This document shows positions 23,240 to 33,600 of a stretch of DNA of 45,408 nucleotides, in pieces (positions within the stretch are counted from its first letter, which is position 1; each line of letters starts with the position of its first letter). Under the pieces are notes generated by a model. That model made no database searches. It was not told the origin of the DNA and saw only the letters and a list, made by a program, of their open reading frames with translations. A program made the position numbers and the translations under genes. Origin of the DNA: Phaeoceros laevis (Eukaryota > Anthocerotophyta > Anthocerotopsida > Notothyladales); the NCBI GenBank assembly GCA_049999765.1, contig JBNGIQ010009267.1:109617-155024 (forward strand). Reading direction: 5' to 3'.

Positions 23240-24467
23240 CTAGGGAGGAGATGAGTCATACTGCAGCCTCACTCCGTTACCCTGATACCTGCACCCGTCA
23301 ACCTGCACTCTGTTGCCGTCCTTGTCAAAAAACCGGCCACCGGAAACAATCTGGGACACACCTCCTATCACCCTCAGAAAAGCTGAAGGTGGGGACAAGT
23401 AGGCTATGCTTTGCCCTGTCCCTTGTGCACCTCTTATTCCAGGTGCCAAGGCTGCAGCCACTGTCTCTGGCTCTTCTGCTAGGGTGTTGAAGAATCGTCG
23501 AGCCATTGGCGTGGAATCCTTCAGGAGCAGGTCGGTGAGCACCATTCCTGGAGAGAGGTTGTGAACACCTATGCTGGAAATCCCTGTCGACAACACCCAA
23601 TCAGGTCCACATAGTCTTTCCTTCGGCACATCTATAGATAGCCACAATGTGAACTCCAAGGAGCTACCTGCTTCCTGTAGCTCAGTGCACAGGCTTTGGG
23701 TGAGCTGAGTCAGAGCAACTTTAGTGCATTTGTGCGTAGCTGCCGACTTGGTGAACCCGGCACCCCACTTGGAGAAGCCCATGTTGAAGATGTGGTACAC
23801 GGGGACACGGCTCTGTGGCTGCTTCCTCATTAGCCGGATGGCCTCTCTGCAGCCGAGCAAGGAGCCGACGACATTGGTGTTGCTCACTCTCACGATCTCC
23901 TCCGCCTCTACGTCCGCCAGCAGCTTCTTCCCGGTCACCTGCCCTGTGCTCAACAATCACACTGTCCCACTTGCGGCTTCACTCGGCCACCCAAGTGACT
24001 GCCGTGAACACCACCGCCACCAAGGAGAGGGAGGTGGTACTGACCGGCATTGTTGAGCCAGAGGTGTAGTAGGCCCAGCTGCTCTGCCGCGAAGGCCGCG
24101 AACTCTGCCACATTGCCCGGGTCCGAAACATCGCACACCATGCCAGAAATGTGGCCGTCCTGGAACTCAGCCTGTCAACCCCACAGGTAAGAAACAGGTT
24201 TCCGGTCCCGGCCGAGCTGCGAGCAGACAGAGTGTGAGATCTGACCTTCAAGGCAGTTGTGGCCTGCTTCAGGCGTTGCGCGTCACGCCCGCAGATCACC
24301 ACTTTGTCCTCAGCTGCCAAGAACTCGCGGGCAAGCGCAAATCCTAGGCCCTTGCTGCCGCCTGTGATCACCACACCCAGAGTGCGCTCCGTGCGACCAG
24401 CGGAGGCCACAACGCTTGGCCGCAGCGAGGTGCAGGCAGCAGGCGCTGCCACCAAACACATGCTCAT
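23240..24467 (-). CDS. NYC1/NOL-like SDR (chlorophyll b reductase family), altered active site
   Basis: Short-chain dehydrogenase related to NYC1 and NOL, which reduce chlorophyll b in the chloroplast. Exons 24246-24467, 24045-24171, 23668-23943 and 23240-23583 join in phase to 322 aa; introns are 74 to 101 bp. The first 30 residues look like a transit peptide. The NADPH motif is TGGSKGLG (35-42), with NNAG at 114-117, FNMGFSKWG, and the family signature IGVHNLSPGMVLTDLLLKDS, then EEPETVAAALAPGIR. The catalytic YxxxK position reads HKCTK: His 187 (CAC) replaces Tyr while Lys 191 is kept. No membrane segments are seen, unlike NYC1. The substrate is therefore uncertain; it may be a divergent or inactive paralogue. 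Confidence 0.85.
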
Positions 24468-25142
24468 TTCCGCAGCTTGTTTATCACAAACCCTGGGCTA
24501 GGTGGTCACAGCAGTGGCCAGAGTTCTTAGCCATCGCTTCTCTTTGCTCTTCTCTTGCTCCTGCATCCATGAGGAGCATCCATTTACAGAACAGTATTCA
24601 CATCACCCTAGAATTGCACTATGCAGGCCGTGAATAGCAACCCCCTATCCAAGCCAGGGCTCCATCACCAAAGTCGACATGGCTCTACATTGAATGTCCC
24701 ATGGATTCTGTGAAGAAGCGTGGTAGAGAACTAACTCTTTCGATTGGTAATAATTATTATTTTTTAAACATTGTATGTGGATTCTGTGAAGAAACGTGGT
24801 GGAGAACAAAACTGATAAATATGGCCGGTACCCACTAATGGGATCGAACGCGTGTCACCCTTTGGGAGAGGATATGTGTAGTGAACACGGATTTAGATTT
24901 AGCAACAAGGCAACGTAGGGATTTGGATTTACCATAGCACAGATCTTTCAGCTTCGCAGATTTCCTGTAGGAGGGAGAGGCTCGACCTCCGGAGCAAGAA
25001 GAGGACGGGATAAGCGGCACCGGAGCTGGATGGCCAGCCATGAGTCTACGCCTGACATTCATTTGGTTTGGGCTTTGAGGGAAGCTTGAAGTTGGTTTGA
25101 AACTTTCAGAACATGAGGGCTCGTTCAGAAGGTTTGTGTCCG
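24468..25142. repeat. Intergenic with a duplicated 30-bp motif
   Basis: The motif TGGATTCTGTGAAGAA(G/A)CGT and its continuation occurs at 24702-24731 and 24778-24807 (28 of 30 bases identical), with an AT-rich stretch between. On the minus strand at about 24839-24853 GCGTTCGATCCC resembles a pol III box B, but no box A or cloverleaf accompanies it. The interval separates the divergent SDR and PRMT5 genes. Confidence 0.55.
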
Positions 25143-25163
25143 TAGGGTTTAGGGTTTATATAG
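25143..25163 (+). promoter_or_regulatory. Telo-box and TATA-like element of the PRMT5 promoter
   Basis: TAGGGTTTAGGGTTTA at 25143-25158 is a double plant telo-box (AAACCCTAA on the other strand), directly followed by TTTATATAG at 25155-25163. They lie about 80-100 bp upstream of the PRMT5 start. Telo-boxes are typical of plant genes for growth and translation; control of PRMT5 by it is inferred. Confidence 0.6.
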
Positions 25164-25240
25164 CTTCAGGTTTGACCTGACCGTGAGCTCCTCGACACTT
25201 TATTAGCCGACAAGCTCGTCGGTGGTCGAAGTGAGGAGGG

Positions 25241-28200
25241 ATGCCTCTAGGCCAACGCCCAGGGGATAACAGCGAGGCACGGTATTGCGGAGCAGAAGTT
25301 GGCTTTTCTGATGACATTCAGAACGCCTTAGCGTTTGCCTTGGCAGGGTCATTTGATTTTCTTGTCTCTCCTTTGGTACGTTCTCAGAATGCCCACTTAT
25401 TAACTCGCCATTTTAGAGAATCATTTTTGCTTGAGTACAGTTGGTTGAAGCTTTTCTTCTGACTTCGGGGAATCGGTGTCTGGTCGCAGACTAATCCAGA
25501 TTATAGGCCTAGTGAATTGAAAGATGGAACCCCTCCTTTTGCTGGGTCCGATTTGGTGCTCAGCCCGTCTCAGTGGAGCAGTCACATTGTTGGTGCGTCT
25601 TTTTACTTCATGCCAACTAGTTATCAGGAGTATCTCCAGCCAGGAATCCTTTAATGGACTCGCTGTGTAATGCAGGCAAGATAAGCGCATGGATTGACCT
25701 AGATTCAAAGGATGACCTGGCTCGTCAGGATGGAGAGACAACTTTGAAACAGGAATTAGGATGGGCAAGTCACCTGTCCTTGCAGGTATCCGAATAACCT
25801 CTAGCCTGAGCGGAATCTCAAGGGCCGTACAAACAGCTCGTCTATTTGGAAATGATAGCAAAATCTCGTTTGTCATGTAGGCATGTCTCCTACCGACGCC
25901 AAGGGCCTTAAGTTGTGGCAACTATGCCCGGTGTGTCAATCAGACACTACAGGGTTTGTCGAACATGCAGGTATGTACTCAAATCGTCCACGCTATTTAA
26001 TTTTTTTGTGCAAGCTGCTTGTCTGTAAGCAGGCATATGGTCTCATGTACATCATTCTGGCTGCTTCATAGTTGTGGCTGCGGATACCTCTAGTCAGCCC
26101 CGAGTTGCAGAATGCAGAGGGGACACCTGATGAAGACGCTGTATTTTTGGTAAGGTGCTTGCTTTTCTTTTGAAATTTCCACTGAACAGTTTGCTTAGAG
26201 TATTTAGTCACCACAAGATTGTCCCCTGGTGCTTATACTCATTGCTGAGATGCTATTTCGTTGAATGCAGAAACGGGATACTATCACTGGGCGCCCTGTA
26301 AGTGATTCCTGGGAGTGGTGGAACATGTTCCGCACCTTGTGTGAGCACCACAGTCAGCTTTCTGTGGCACTTGACATCACGTGAGATTTTTTACTTCTGT
26401 GGTTTGTGTTTATTAGACTGTTTTGGGTACAAACTTTTGATCCGACAACTGTGCATGTGTACCGTCTGTACCTCTGGCTAAATCTCTGGGTGTGGGTTCT
26501 GAAAGGTAAACATTAAATTTTGTTGTTCCCTCTTGTAGCGCCTCATTGCCCTCTCCAAGCTCTCTAAGACGCTGGATCGGGGAGCCCCTCAAGGCAGCAA
26601 TTCTTCACACAAGTGTAAGTGTTCATGCAGTTTCGGAATTTTAAGGTGGTGCAGTCCAAGAAATCTATATTTGGAGTAAATTTCATGCAATTTTAGCGTC
26701 ATGTGCCTTATGTGGTGATGTCATGCATGCAGGCATTCCTGACTAATAAAAAGGGGTATCCTTGTTTATCAAAACGACATCAGAATTTTATCACGGCTCT
26801 CTTCAACCACAATGTGCAGGTTGTACCATAGCCAATCAACCAACCAACCTAGTCTTCTTGTTAGTCCACTTAATTCACATGCCAAAAAGGTTGTTGTCCA
26901 TGAAAGATGGTTTAATGCACAATCTCACTTAACTGTGTGCATAGGTCATCATATCTGGAGAACCTCACCATCATGTTGGAGGTGCAGAGTTGTCCACAAC
27001 CAGTGAGACCAGTAGTAATGGCTGGGATGGTAAGGATGGTAGAACTGACTGCAATTTCTTTGTGTTGTTCAGATTGTGTTTGCTTAAGAAATTTCGTTTA
27101 TCTTACATTGGTGGTGTTCCTGTTTGTTGCTAAGAACGTTCATATACTTGCTCCAGATGGTTCGTCTGTGGAAAATCCCTTGAGGCCTTACCTGGAGTAC
27201 ATTGCTCACCTTTATCGTCGGGTGGAAGCTCCTTCTGAGCAAGAGCGATTTGAAGTGAGTCTTGCCTCAAGATATGTTAAGTTCATCATCTGATTCAGTC
27301 ACTGTTGCTAGGTGTAAGCAAATGGCTATGTATTGTGTGTTTGTGGTGGAGTGCTAACCCTTAAATTCGGCATGTGTAGATTGGCTACAGAGACTTTCTA
27401 CAAGCTCCGTTGCAGGTATGGTTGGGTTTTCTACTTCGCTCCTATTCGCCCCAGCCTGAAGTGCAGGTTGTGATGTGACAAATGTCTTCTTCTATTCAGC
27501 CTTTGATGGACAATCTCGAAGCACAAACCTATGAGACCTTTGAGAAAGATGCAACAAAGTATCAGCAGGTTTGCTGGCTTCCCACAGCTATTTGAACTAC
27601 TGATGTTTGTTCTCGTGTTGTGTCTGACTCCTGGTACTGTTGGTTAATCAGTACCAGAAAGCGGTTCATGCAGCCTTGCTTGACCGGGTTCCAGAGAAAG
27701 ATGCATCCTCAACCACTCTTGTAAGGATGGGAGCACCTGCAACCTTCGTGCAGTAGGCTCTAGTCCTGCCCTTGCTCTGCATTAGTGTTGCATGGAAGTG
27801 TGGGAAGATTATTATTTGTGAATGGTTTGCGGTTTGGTAGGGTTTATGGTTCAAACATCAATTTCACTTTCAGGTGCTAATGGTCGTTGGAGCAGGCAGA
27901 GGACCTCTTGTTCGAGCTTCACTTCAGGTGGGGAATCGCATGAATCATTTGGTTTTATCTGTTTTTTATTTGGATTCAGGAACTTCACCAGTTGTGTATC
28001 AAGTGTCATGGCAGGCTGCAAAAGAAGCTGGAAGAAAGCTGCGGGTGTATGCAGTGGAGAAGAATCCAAATGCTGTTGTGACGTTGCATGTCAGTCTTAT
28101 CACTGGCATTGGGCATAATTGTCAACGTCCATTTTCTCGCTTACCGGCCTTGTGTTCTTGCTCTTTCTCCTGAAGTCACTTCAGTTGTTTAAAGTGTCAC

Positions 28201-29625
28201 CCGGTTGACTACAGAGTCTTATTAAGATCGAGGGCTGGCAAGACAGTGTGACGGTTGTGTCATCCGACATGCGGCAATGGAATGCACCCGAGCAGGCTGA
28301 TATCCTGGTAAATTGGGTCTAGGTGTTTTTCCCGGGGCGCGGAGTAGAACTGCTTCTCAATTGCCAGTTTCTAAATTATCTTTGACCATGGTGGATGCTC
28401 AAGAGCTCAGTGCCTTTTTTGTTGTTTGACAGGTGAGTGAGCTGCTTGGGTCTTTTGGGGACAATGAGCTTTCTCCGGAGTGTTTGGATGGTGCCCAAAG
28501 ATTCCTAAAGACCAATGGCATTTCCATACCGTCCTCGTGAGGCCGCAACCTTGTTATACTTGACGTTTTGTTTGAGTCTGGATTGTTACCTTGGGCAGGG
28601 CTTGGGGTTAATAGTGTTGATGTCCACCGGTTTCCAGGTACACAAGTTACATTGGACCTATCACAGCGTCTAAACTCTACAACGATGTGAGTGTTTTGTT
28701 TTCCCGTCGCAGTCTGAGCTTGGGTCGCGAGAATTAGAAGCCAGTTATCATCGATAAGCTTGTGAAAATTGACCCCTTCTTGCAAACTGAACAGGTAAAG
28801 TCCTACAATGATCGCGTACACTTTGAAACAGCTTATGTTGTGAAGATTCATAGTGTTGCAAAGTTAGCTCCTCCCCAACCGGTATGATGATACGGCATTC
28901 AGTCGTTGCTGCAGCATCTTATTACTATGGTCGTAGGTTTGAGAAAGAAGTGCCCGATGCAGGTATTTACATTTGAGCATCCTAATGTGGCTGCTAAACC
29001 TGACAATAGGCGATACAAAAAGTTGCTCTTTGAGCTTCCCTCAGACACAGGATCAGCATTAGTACATGGTAAGGAGAGAAGTATGATATTCTTGGATTGT
29101 TATACCGGATACTGCTCTTGTTTGTTGACGTCAGGGCTCGTTCATTTTCTGATTTCTCTTTCAGGATTTGCTGGTTACTTCGATGCTGTGCTTTACAAGG
29201 ATATCCACCTGGGAATCGAGCCTTCCACTGCGACCCCAAACATGTTCAGTTGGTAAGTTACGTAGCTGTATCATTTTGCAAGAGATTCAACAGGGTCGTT
29301 CGTCGGGGGAATGCCTTGCTTAGCTTTCATCTGGTTCCTGGTTAACATTTGCAGGTTTGCGATATTCTTTCCTCTCCGCACACCGATGTACATACCTGCT
29401 GGAGCGTTGCTAGAAGCCCACTTCTGGCGTTGTGTGGGTCCTACTAAGGTAAACGCGGATACGCAGCATTCTTGCACGTCATTTGAATTTGCAGGCTGGT
29501 TGTTTTGCGCTGTGTAACAAACTCCTGAGCTTTTCTTCTAGGTCTGGTACGAATGGTCAGTCACTGCTCCTGATGTGTCCGGCACTCACAATCCAAATGG
29601 CCGATCGTATTGGGTGGGTCTTTAG
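25241..29625 (+). CDS. PRMT5: Protein arginine methyltransferase 5 (PRMT5/SKB1)
   Basis: A type II methyltransferase that makes symmetric dimethylarginine on histones and Sm/splicing proteins, in cytosol and nucleus. Start 25241 ([20 protein letters not shown]) aligns with the plant PRMT5 N-terminus; exon 1 is 25241-25375 and about 20 GT-AG introns follow. The TIM-barrel half includes [29 protein letters not shown] and [18 protein letters not shown]. The catalytic half includes the SAM loop [12 protein letters not shown] (from 27876), [17 protein letters not shown], and the double-E loop [15 protein letters not shown] (from about 28437). The C-terminal barrel has [20 protein letters not shown] and ends [11 protein letters not shown] with TAG at 29623. 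All recognised blocks occur in order, about 640 aa. It converges with GPI8. Confidence 0.95.
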
Positions 29626-29866
29626 CAGCCGGAATACATAGACAAACCTCGCGGTTGAAACTCAAAAACTGCGCTCTGTAGTTCTATCTGTACCGTACCA
29701 TGATTACGATATCGAAACGTAAATGTGTCGAGGCTGATCGAGGTGTAGTACAGTCGGCCCTGGCTAAAGCAAGGTGCCTGCCCTAAACCTTCGAATGGAA
29801 CTAAAATTTCGTAGCGCTGAAGAGGCTGAAAGTGACAACTTCGTTGCTAACCCGATGCAATGTAAA

Positions 29867-31923
29867 TTCAGGTGGAGTGCAAGGAAAATGTCGGTCGCGG
29901 GAAAACAATGGCAGCCCCTACTACCAGTAGTGACATCGCTACAATACCGATGTAACACGATATATCCAGATCGTTGAGGTTAGTGTCCATCCACCACGTC
30001 AGCTGAGAGTTTGCCAGTACCTGAAGAGAATCGACTATTAGAGGGAGCAGCTAATTCGGACCAATCGACGACGGTAGATGGCTAACCTGGCTGACCGGGT
30101 AGACCTCATCCGGGACTTCTGAAACTTCGCTTCTAGTCTGTCTGAAGATTTTGGTTGGAGTGTCGCCTTGGCCTTGGAAATGCTCATATGACATTTGCAT
30201 AAGCTCTGTTGCCATCACGGATCCAAAAAAGTCTGCTACTTCTGTCTGCAACCATGGTCAACCTTTGAGCTATATCAAAAACAGAAATGCACAGAATGTC
30301 ATGAAGCCGAAGCAACAATGGGTTACCTTATCAAGAGGTCGGGGAAAAAGATCTGTACGGTACTCTACGTGTGACATGAGCAAAGAGGGATCATAAGATT
30401 GAAACAGACTGCCAAAATCAGCTTAAAATTGGTCAGCAGTTTACCACCTTAGGCGAGGTACAGCTAACGAGGTCCACAAGCCATCCGAACCTTTGTACAG
30501 AAGAGTTGCTGCTGATTTCAAGATTTTCAAAGAATTGCAGGGTGTAGTAGGTGAAGCGGTCAACAACAGAGACCCCCACCTGGGTTCAGACATAGCATGC
30601 CAACATCAGGGGCCAGCGATTCCTACTGCATCACAAACAGAACAAAACAGCCTGATTGGTATCCTACATCAGGGTCAAGATGATGAGAGTATGAGCTTTC
30701 GCCCTTCACGCTGCTCCCAACAGCCAGAATGCCAGGGGAGTACACCTGTTATCAAGAACAACTTCACCAAAAAAATAAAGACCAGTGGCATGATTGGGAC
30801 CAGGTCAGAACAGATAAGGTGGAACATCCCTTTAAACATGCCACCCAGCCCTCCCCGTCAAGACAAATTCTAGCATTTCCGGTTCTAAGTTGTAGAAAGG
30901 TAACCTGTGAGTGAAGTGTGGCGGCCTGGCAGGTATCAACCATTAGCAGAATTTCCTTGTACCTGTTTCATCCCATGCGCTCAAAGATATGCCTTGTATA
31001 CCATTGCAATCCTGGGGCTTTGCGATAGTAAAAGATCATGAGAAACGCAAGAAGGTAGAAACCATGTTTTGTGGTGCACACCTCCTCTTTTCATGCATTT
31101 GAGCAAAAGCATCTGCAATGTCCTGACTTTGTACCTCCTCCTGATCCTGGAATTTTAGAAACCCATCTCCTCCATGTCCAGTCATGTAGACAAGAATATG
31201 GCTGCTTTCGTCACTCAGCAACCGTTTTGAACGAGGGACCGCCAAGCTATGTCGACCTGTTAGAACACGAAGAAAGTTCTCCACCGTCACTTCATAACCT
31301 CTGTAGTCAACCTGTGCAACCAACAAGGTCAAACGTTTAAAGCAGGCCATTACACAGGGGGTCTCTATGCTCTCATTTTTAACAAAATCCAGCCAGGCTG
31401 CCAGTTACCTCAACATTGTCACCATACAGGTTCAGAAGGTGATTTTGATTGTTGAATACTTGGGCTGGGTAGCAGTTTCGAGAATTGCAAGCCATGTCAT
31501 CGGCTAGCATTAAGATTATGTTGCTGTCAGGTATTCCTAACCTCCTTACTGTCCTGCAATGTCCAGCTCCAGTTAGTGACACGTATTGTGACCGAACTGT
31601 CCATGATGGGAGGAGAGCTGTGAAAGGGCTTGCCTGTATAGGGACAGTGTGTTGGCCATATGACGGTAGTTGAACCTGCAATTAGATTTAGGGCCACAAC
31701 GAGCTCAGCACTCTGCAGCAAGTGCCTTCTGGGTTCGTCTTTCCTGCAAATTCATCGAGTTACAAAGGATTGCACCAACAAGTAACAGGATGTACCAGTA
31801 GCGCGAACTGCACACGAGTACGGCCCAATTGTTTGTGTGGGAAGCTTGATATGAACACACCAGCAGGACAAGCATTTGCCAGGTGAGAAGGACGAGTAGG
31901 AAGGTCCGACCGCCCTCCCTCAT
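29867..31923 (-). CDS. GPI8: GPI transamidase catalytic subunit GPI8/PIG-K
   Basis: The cysteine protease of the ER GPI transamidase, which cleaves the C-terminal signal and attaches the GPI anchor. Met at 31923 opens a signal peptide ([20 protein letters not shown]); an in-frame Met lies 12 codons upstream. Next come [50 protein letters not shown], the catalytic His in [13 protein letters not shown] (about 31165), and the catalytic Cys in [12 protein letters not shown] (about 30905-30960). Then come [60 protein letters not shown] and ADFFGSVMA. The last exon encodes a C-terminal membrane anchor ([19 protein letters not shown]) and stops at 29867. The intron after NTLSLYR begins with GC (31633-31632). 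The gene looks intact; its stop is 241 bp from the PRMT5 stop. Confidence 0.94.
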
Positions 31924-32646
31924 GTCGGAATCCAGCAGCGCACGCATGAACATACGCATGTTCGGCCAGCAGGCATCCCAGTTGGTGTTTAGTGAACGCA
32001 AGATCAGGCCAAACGTGGGCCACCAATTGCAGGTCTTCCCACTAATGGTAGGAAACTGTCCGGTCAATACCTACTGCCGCACTGGCAAAAGGCCAGCTGA
32101 AAAGCAAGTCACAAATGCGGCAACTCATGTCTGGACTTGACAAAGGTTGCATTCGGGTAGTATGTTCCTGGCGCGCGCATCAATGCACAGTGGACTAACC
32201 CGAGAATATGTGTGGACAAAGGTGCGCCAGCTACAGATTTGTCCGTGGCAGCACGGCGTTCCAAGTCACCATGTCGATCACGTACAGGTTGTATATGATG
32301 CGGAATTCATCTGGCCAGGTGAGGGCCTGGCCACGACAACACGCTACAAATGCCAACCCTCCAGAGCTTTTCCACTTGTGTGCAATTTGCCGCCTGGAGG
32401 CAAGAATGCTTCTCCGAGATGCTTGCTGCGTTGAGACCTGTCGATGGGGGCAACACCCTCCGCCCTCTGTCTGATCCTCAGCATTTGGCTTCTTTCATTG
32501 GTGTAGTAGCTCAGATTACTTGCAAGGGGAGACAGTTGGAAAATCAGTCCTCGGAGGCTGCATCTGTCTCACGTCTTCGACATTCTGCCTGATCCTGGTC
32601 CGAAACCAGATTGCCGGCGATTTCGATCTGGACCCCTTCCCAAATT
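31924..32646. promoter_or_regulatory. Divergent interval between GPI8 and the 141-aa gene
   Basis: About 0.72 kb separate the GPI8 start (minus) from the next plus-strand gene. It should contain both promoters and may include a leader exon of the plus-strand gene. Several plus-strand open frames here overlap each other and show no domain. Confidence 0.4.
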
Positions 32647-33072
32647 ATGGCTATCAAGCTCGTCTCGGGTCTCATACCCAGCTCAATCAAGACCTTCTAC
32701 AGGGAGCAGAAGCACGGCAAGCCTGAACTGACGGAGGAGCAGAGGAGTGAACGAGCTCAGAGAATCATCGCCAAGACACTGAAGCTAGCCGACCTGCCAG
32801 AGAAAAGCAAATGGCGGACATCTGCATCACAACTGAGGAAGAAGATTGTGCCAGCAGTCAGCAAAATGGCAGCTGGTTCTGCTGCACATGTGAAGGATGT
32901 CTGCACGTCCATACCGGCAAGGTTTAGCTTTGGAGATGCCCTCAGTGCAAGCCGGTTCAGCACGGATGGACAATCAGGGTCGAGGAGATACAGTGATGTT
33001 GGCCTCTTTGGCTTATCAACGAAAAGGAATCTGGCGACTGACGAGACCTTGTCTCTTTTAGAAGTGGAGTGA
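32647..33072 (+). CDS. Unrecognised basic protein, 141 aa
   Basis: An uninterrupted frame from the Met at 32647 (MAIKLVSGLIPSSIKTFYRE). The N-terminal third is mixed, followed by a charged helix-forming segment (TEEQRSERAQRIIAKTLKLA) and a Lys-rich part (PEKSKWRTSASQLRKKIVPA). The C-terminal half is rich in Ser, Arg and Gly (SRRYSDVGLFGLSTKR) and ends in LLEVE. There is no signal peptide, membrane segment or known motif that I can see. Codon use is like the neighbouring real genes and an AATAAA lies 93 nt past the stop, which supports transcription. An upstream exon cannot be excluded. Function unknown. Confidence 0.6.
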   Translation: MAIKLVSGLIPSSIKTFYREQKHGKPELTEEQRSERAQRIIAKTLKLADLPEKSKWRTSASQLRKKIVPAVSKMAAGSAAHVKDVCTSIPARFSFGDALSASRFSTDGQSGSRRYSDVGLFGLSTKRNLATDETLSLLEVE

Positions 33073-33164
33073 CTGAGTGCCTTGGAAGCATTTTAATTAC
33101 GAGTGCTGGTGTGCTGGTAGCGTACTGTACTACGATATGAAGGATAGTATTTCTGCACCAGGGC

Positions 33165-33170
33165 AATAAA
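33165..33170 (+). terminator. Polyadenylation-like hexamer after the 141-aa gene
   Basis: AATAAA begins 93 nt after the stop codon at 33072, a plausible plant near-upstream poly(A) element. Confidence 0.4.
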
Positions 33171-33600
33171 ATTCGTGTGATCGGTGTTGTCCTCGAATGA
33201 TTGTTGTCTGTTCACCGCTCCGGTGGCCAAATTCAACCACAGATTGAACGAAATCAAAGACACCCTCAAGTTCAGCTAAACAACCTTCCGGATAGCACAC
33301 TTAATCTAGAATAGTAGGTGAAGAGATTTCATGAAATTTAACGTGTTGATCGAAACACTGTACAAAAGCATAGTCAGCTACGCCAAAATTGGTTGAAGCA
33401 TCCCCCTGTAGTCCTGTCGAGTATGAGTACACAAAAATATCCGACACTCAGCCCCCCCCGCGTTTCCGGACAGACCTGTGAGCCAGATTCAATGGTTGGA
33501 TACTAAATAACAAGTCACGAAGGTTGCAATGCGCGTCCTTGTGAAAGAAACCCCTGAAACGGCCAGCTCATCCCCTGCGGAGCAACGTGCCCAGTGCATG
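33171..33600. other. Intergenic between convergent genes
   Basis: About 430 bp carrying the 3' end of the SNF2 gene and the flank of the 141-aa gene. A C-run lies near 33453-33461. Nothing else is recognised. Confidence 0.45.

Noticed and set aside
24839-24853. Possible tRNA gene from a GTTCGATCC motif
   Set aside because: Only a box B-like string is present; no box A, no cloverleaf pairing and no acceptor stem.
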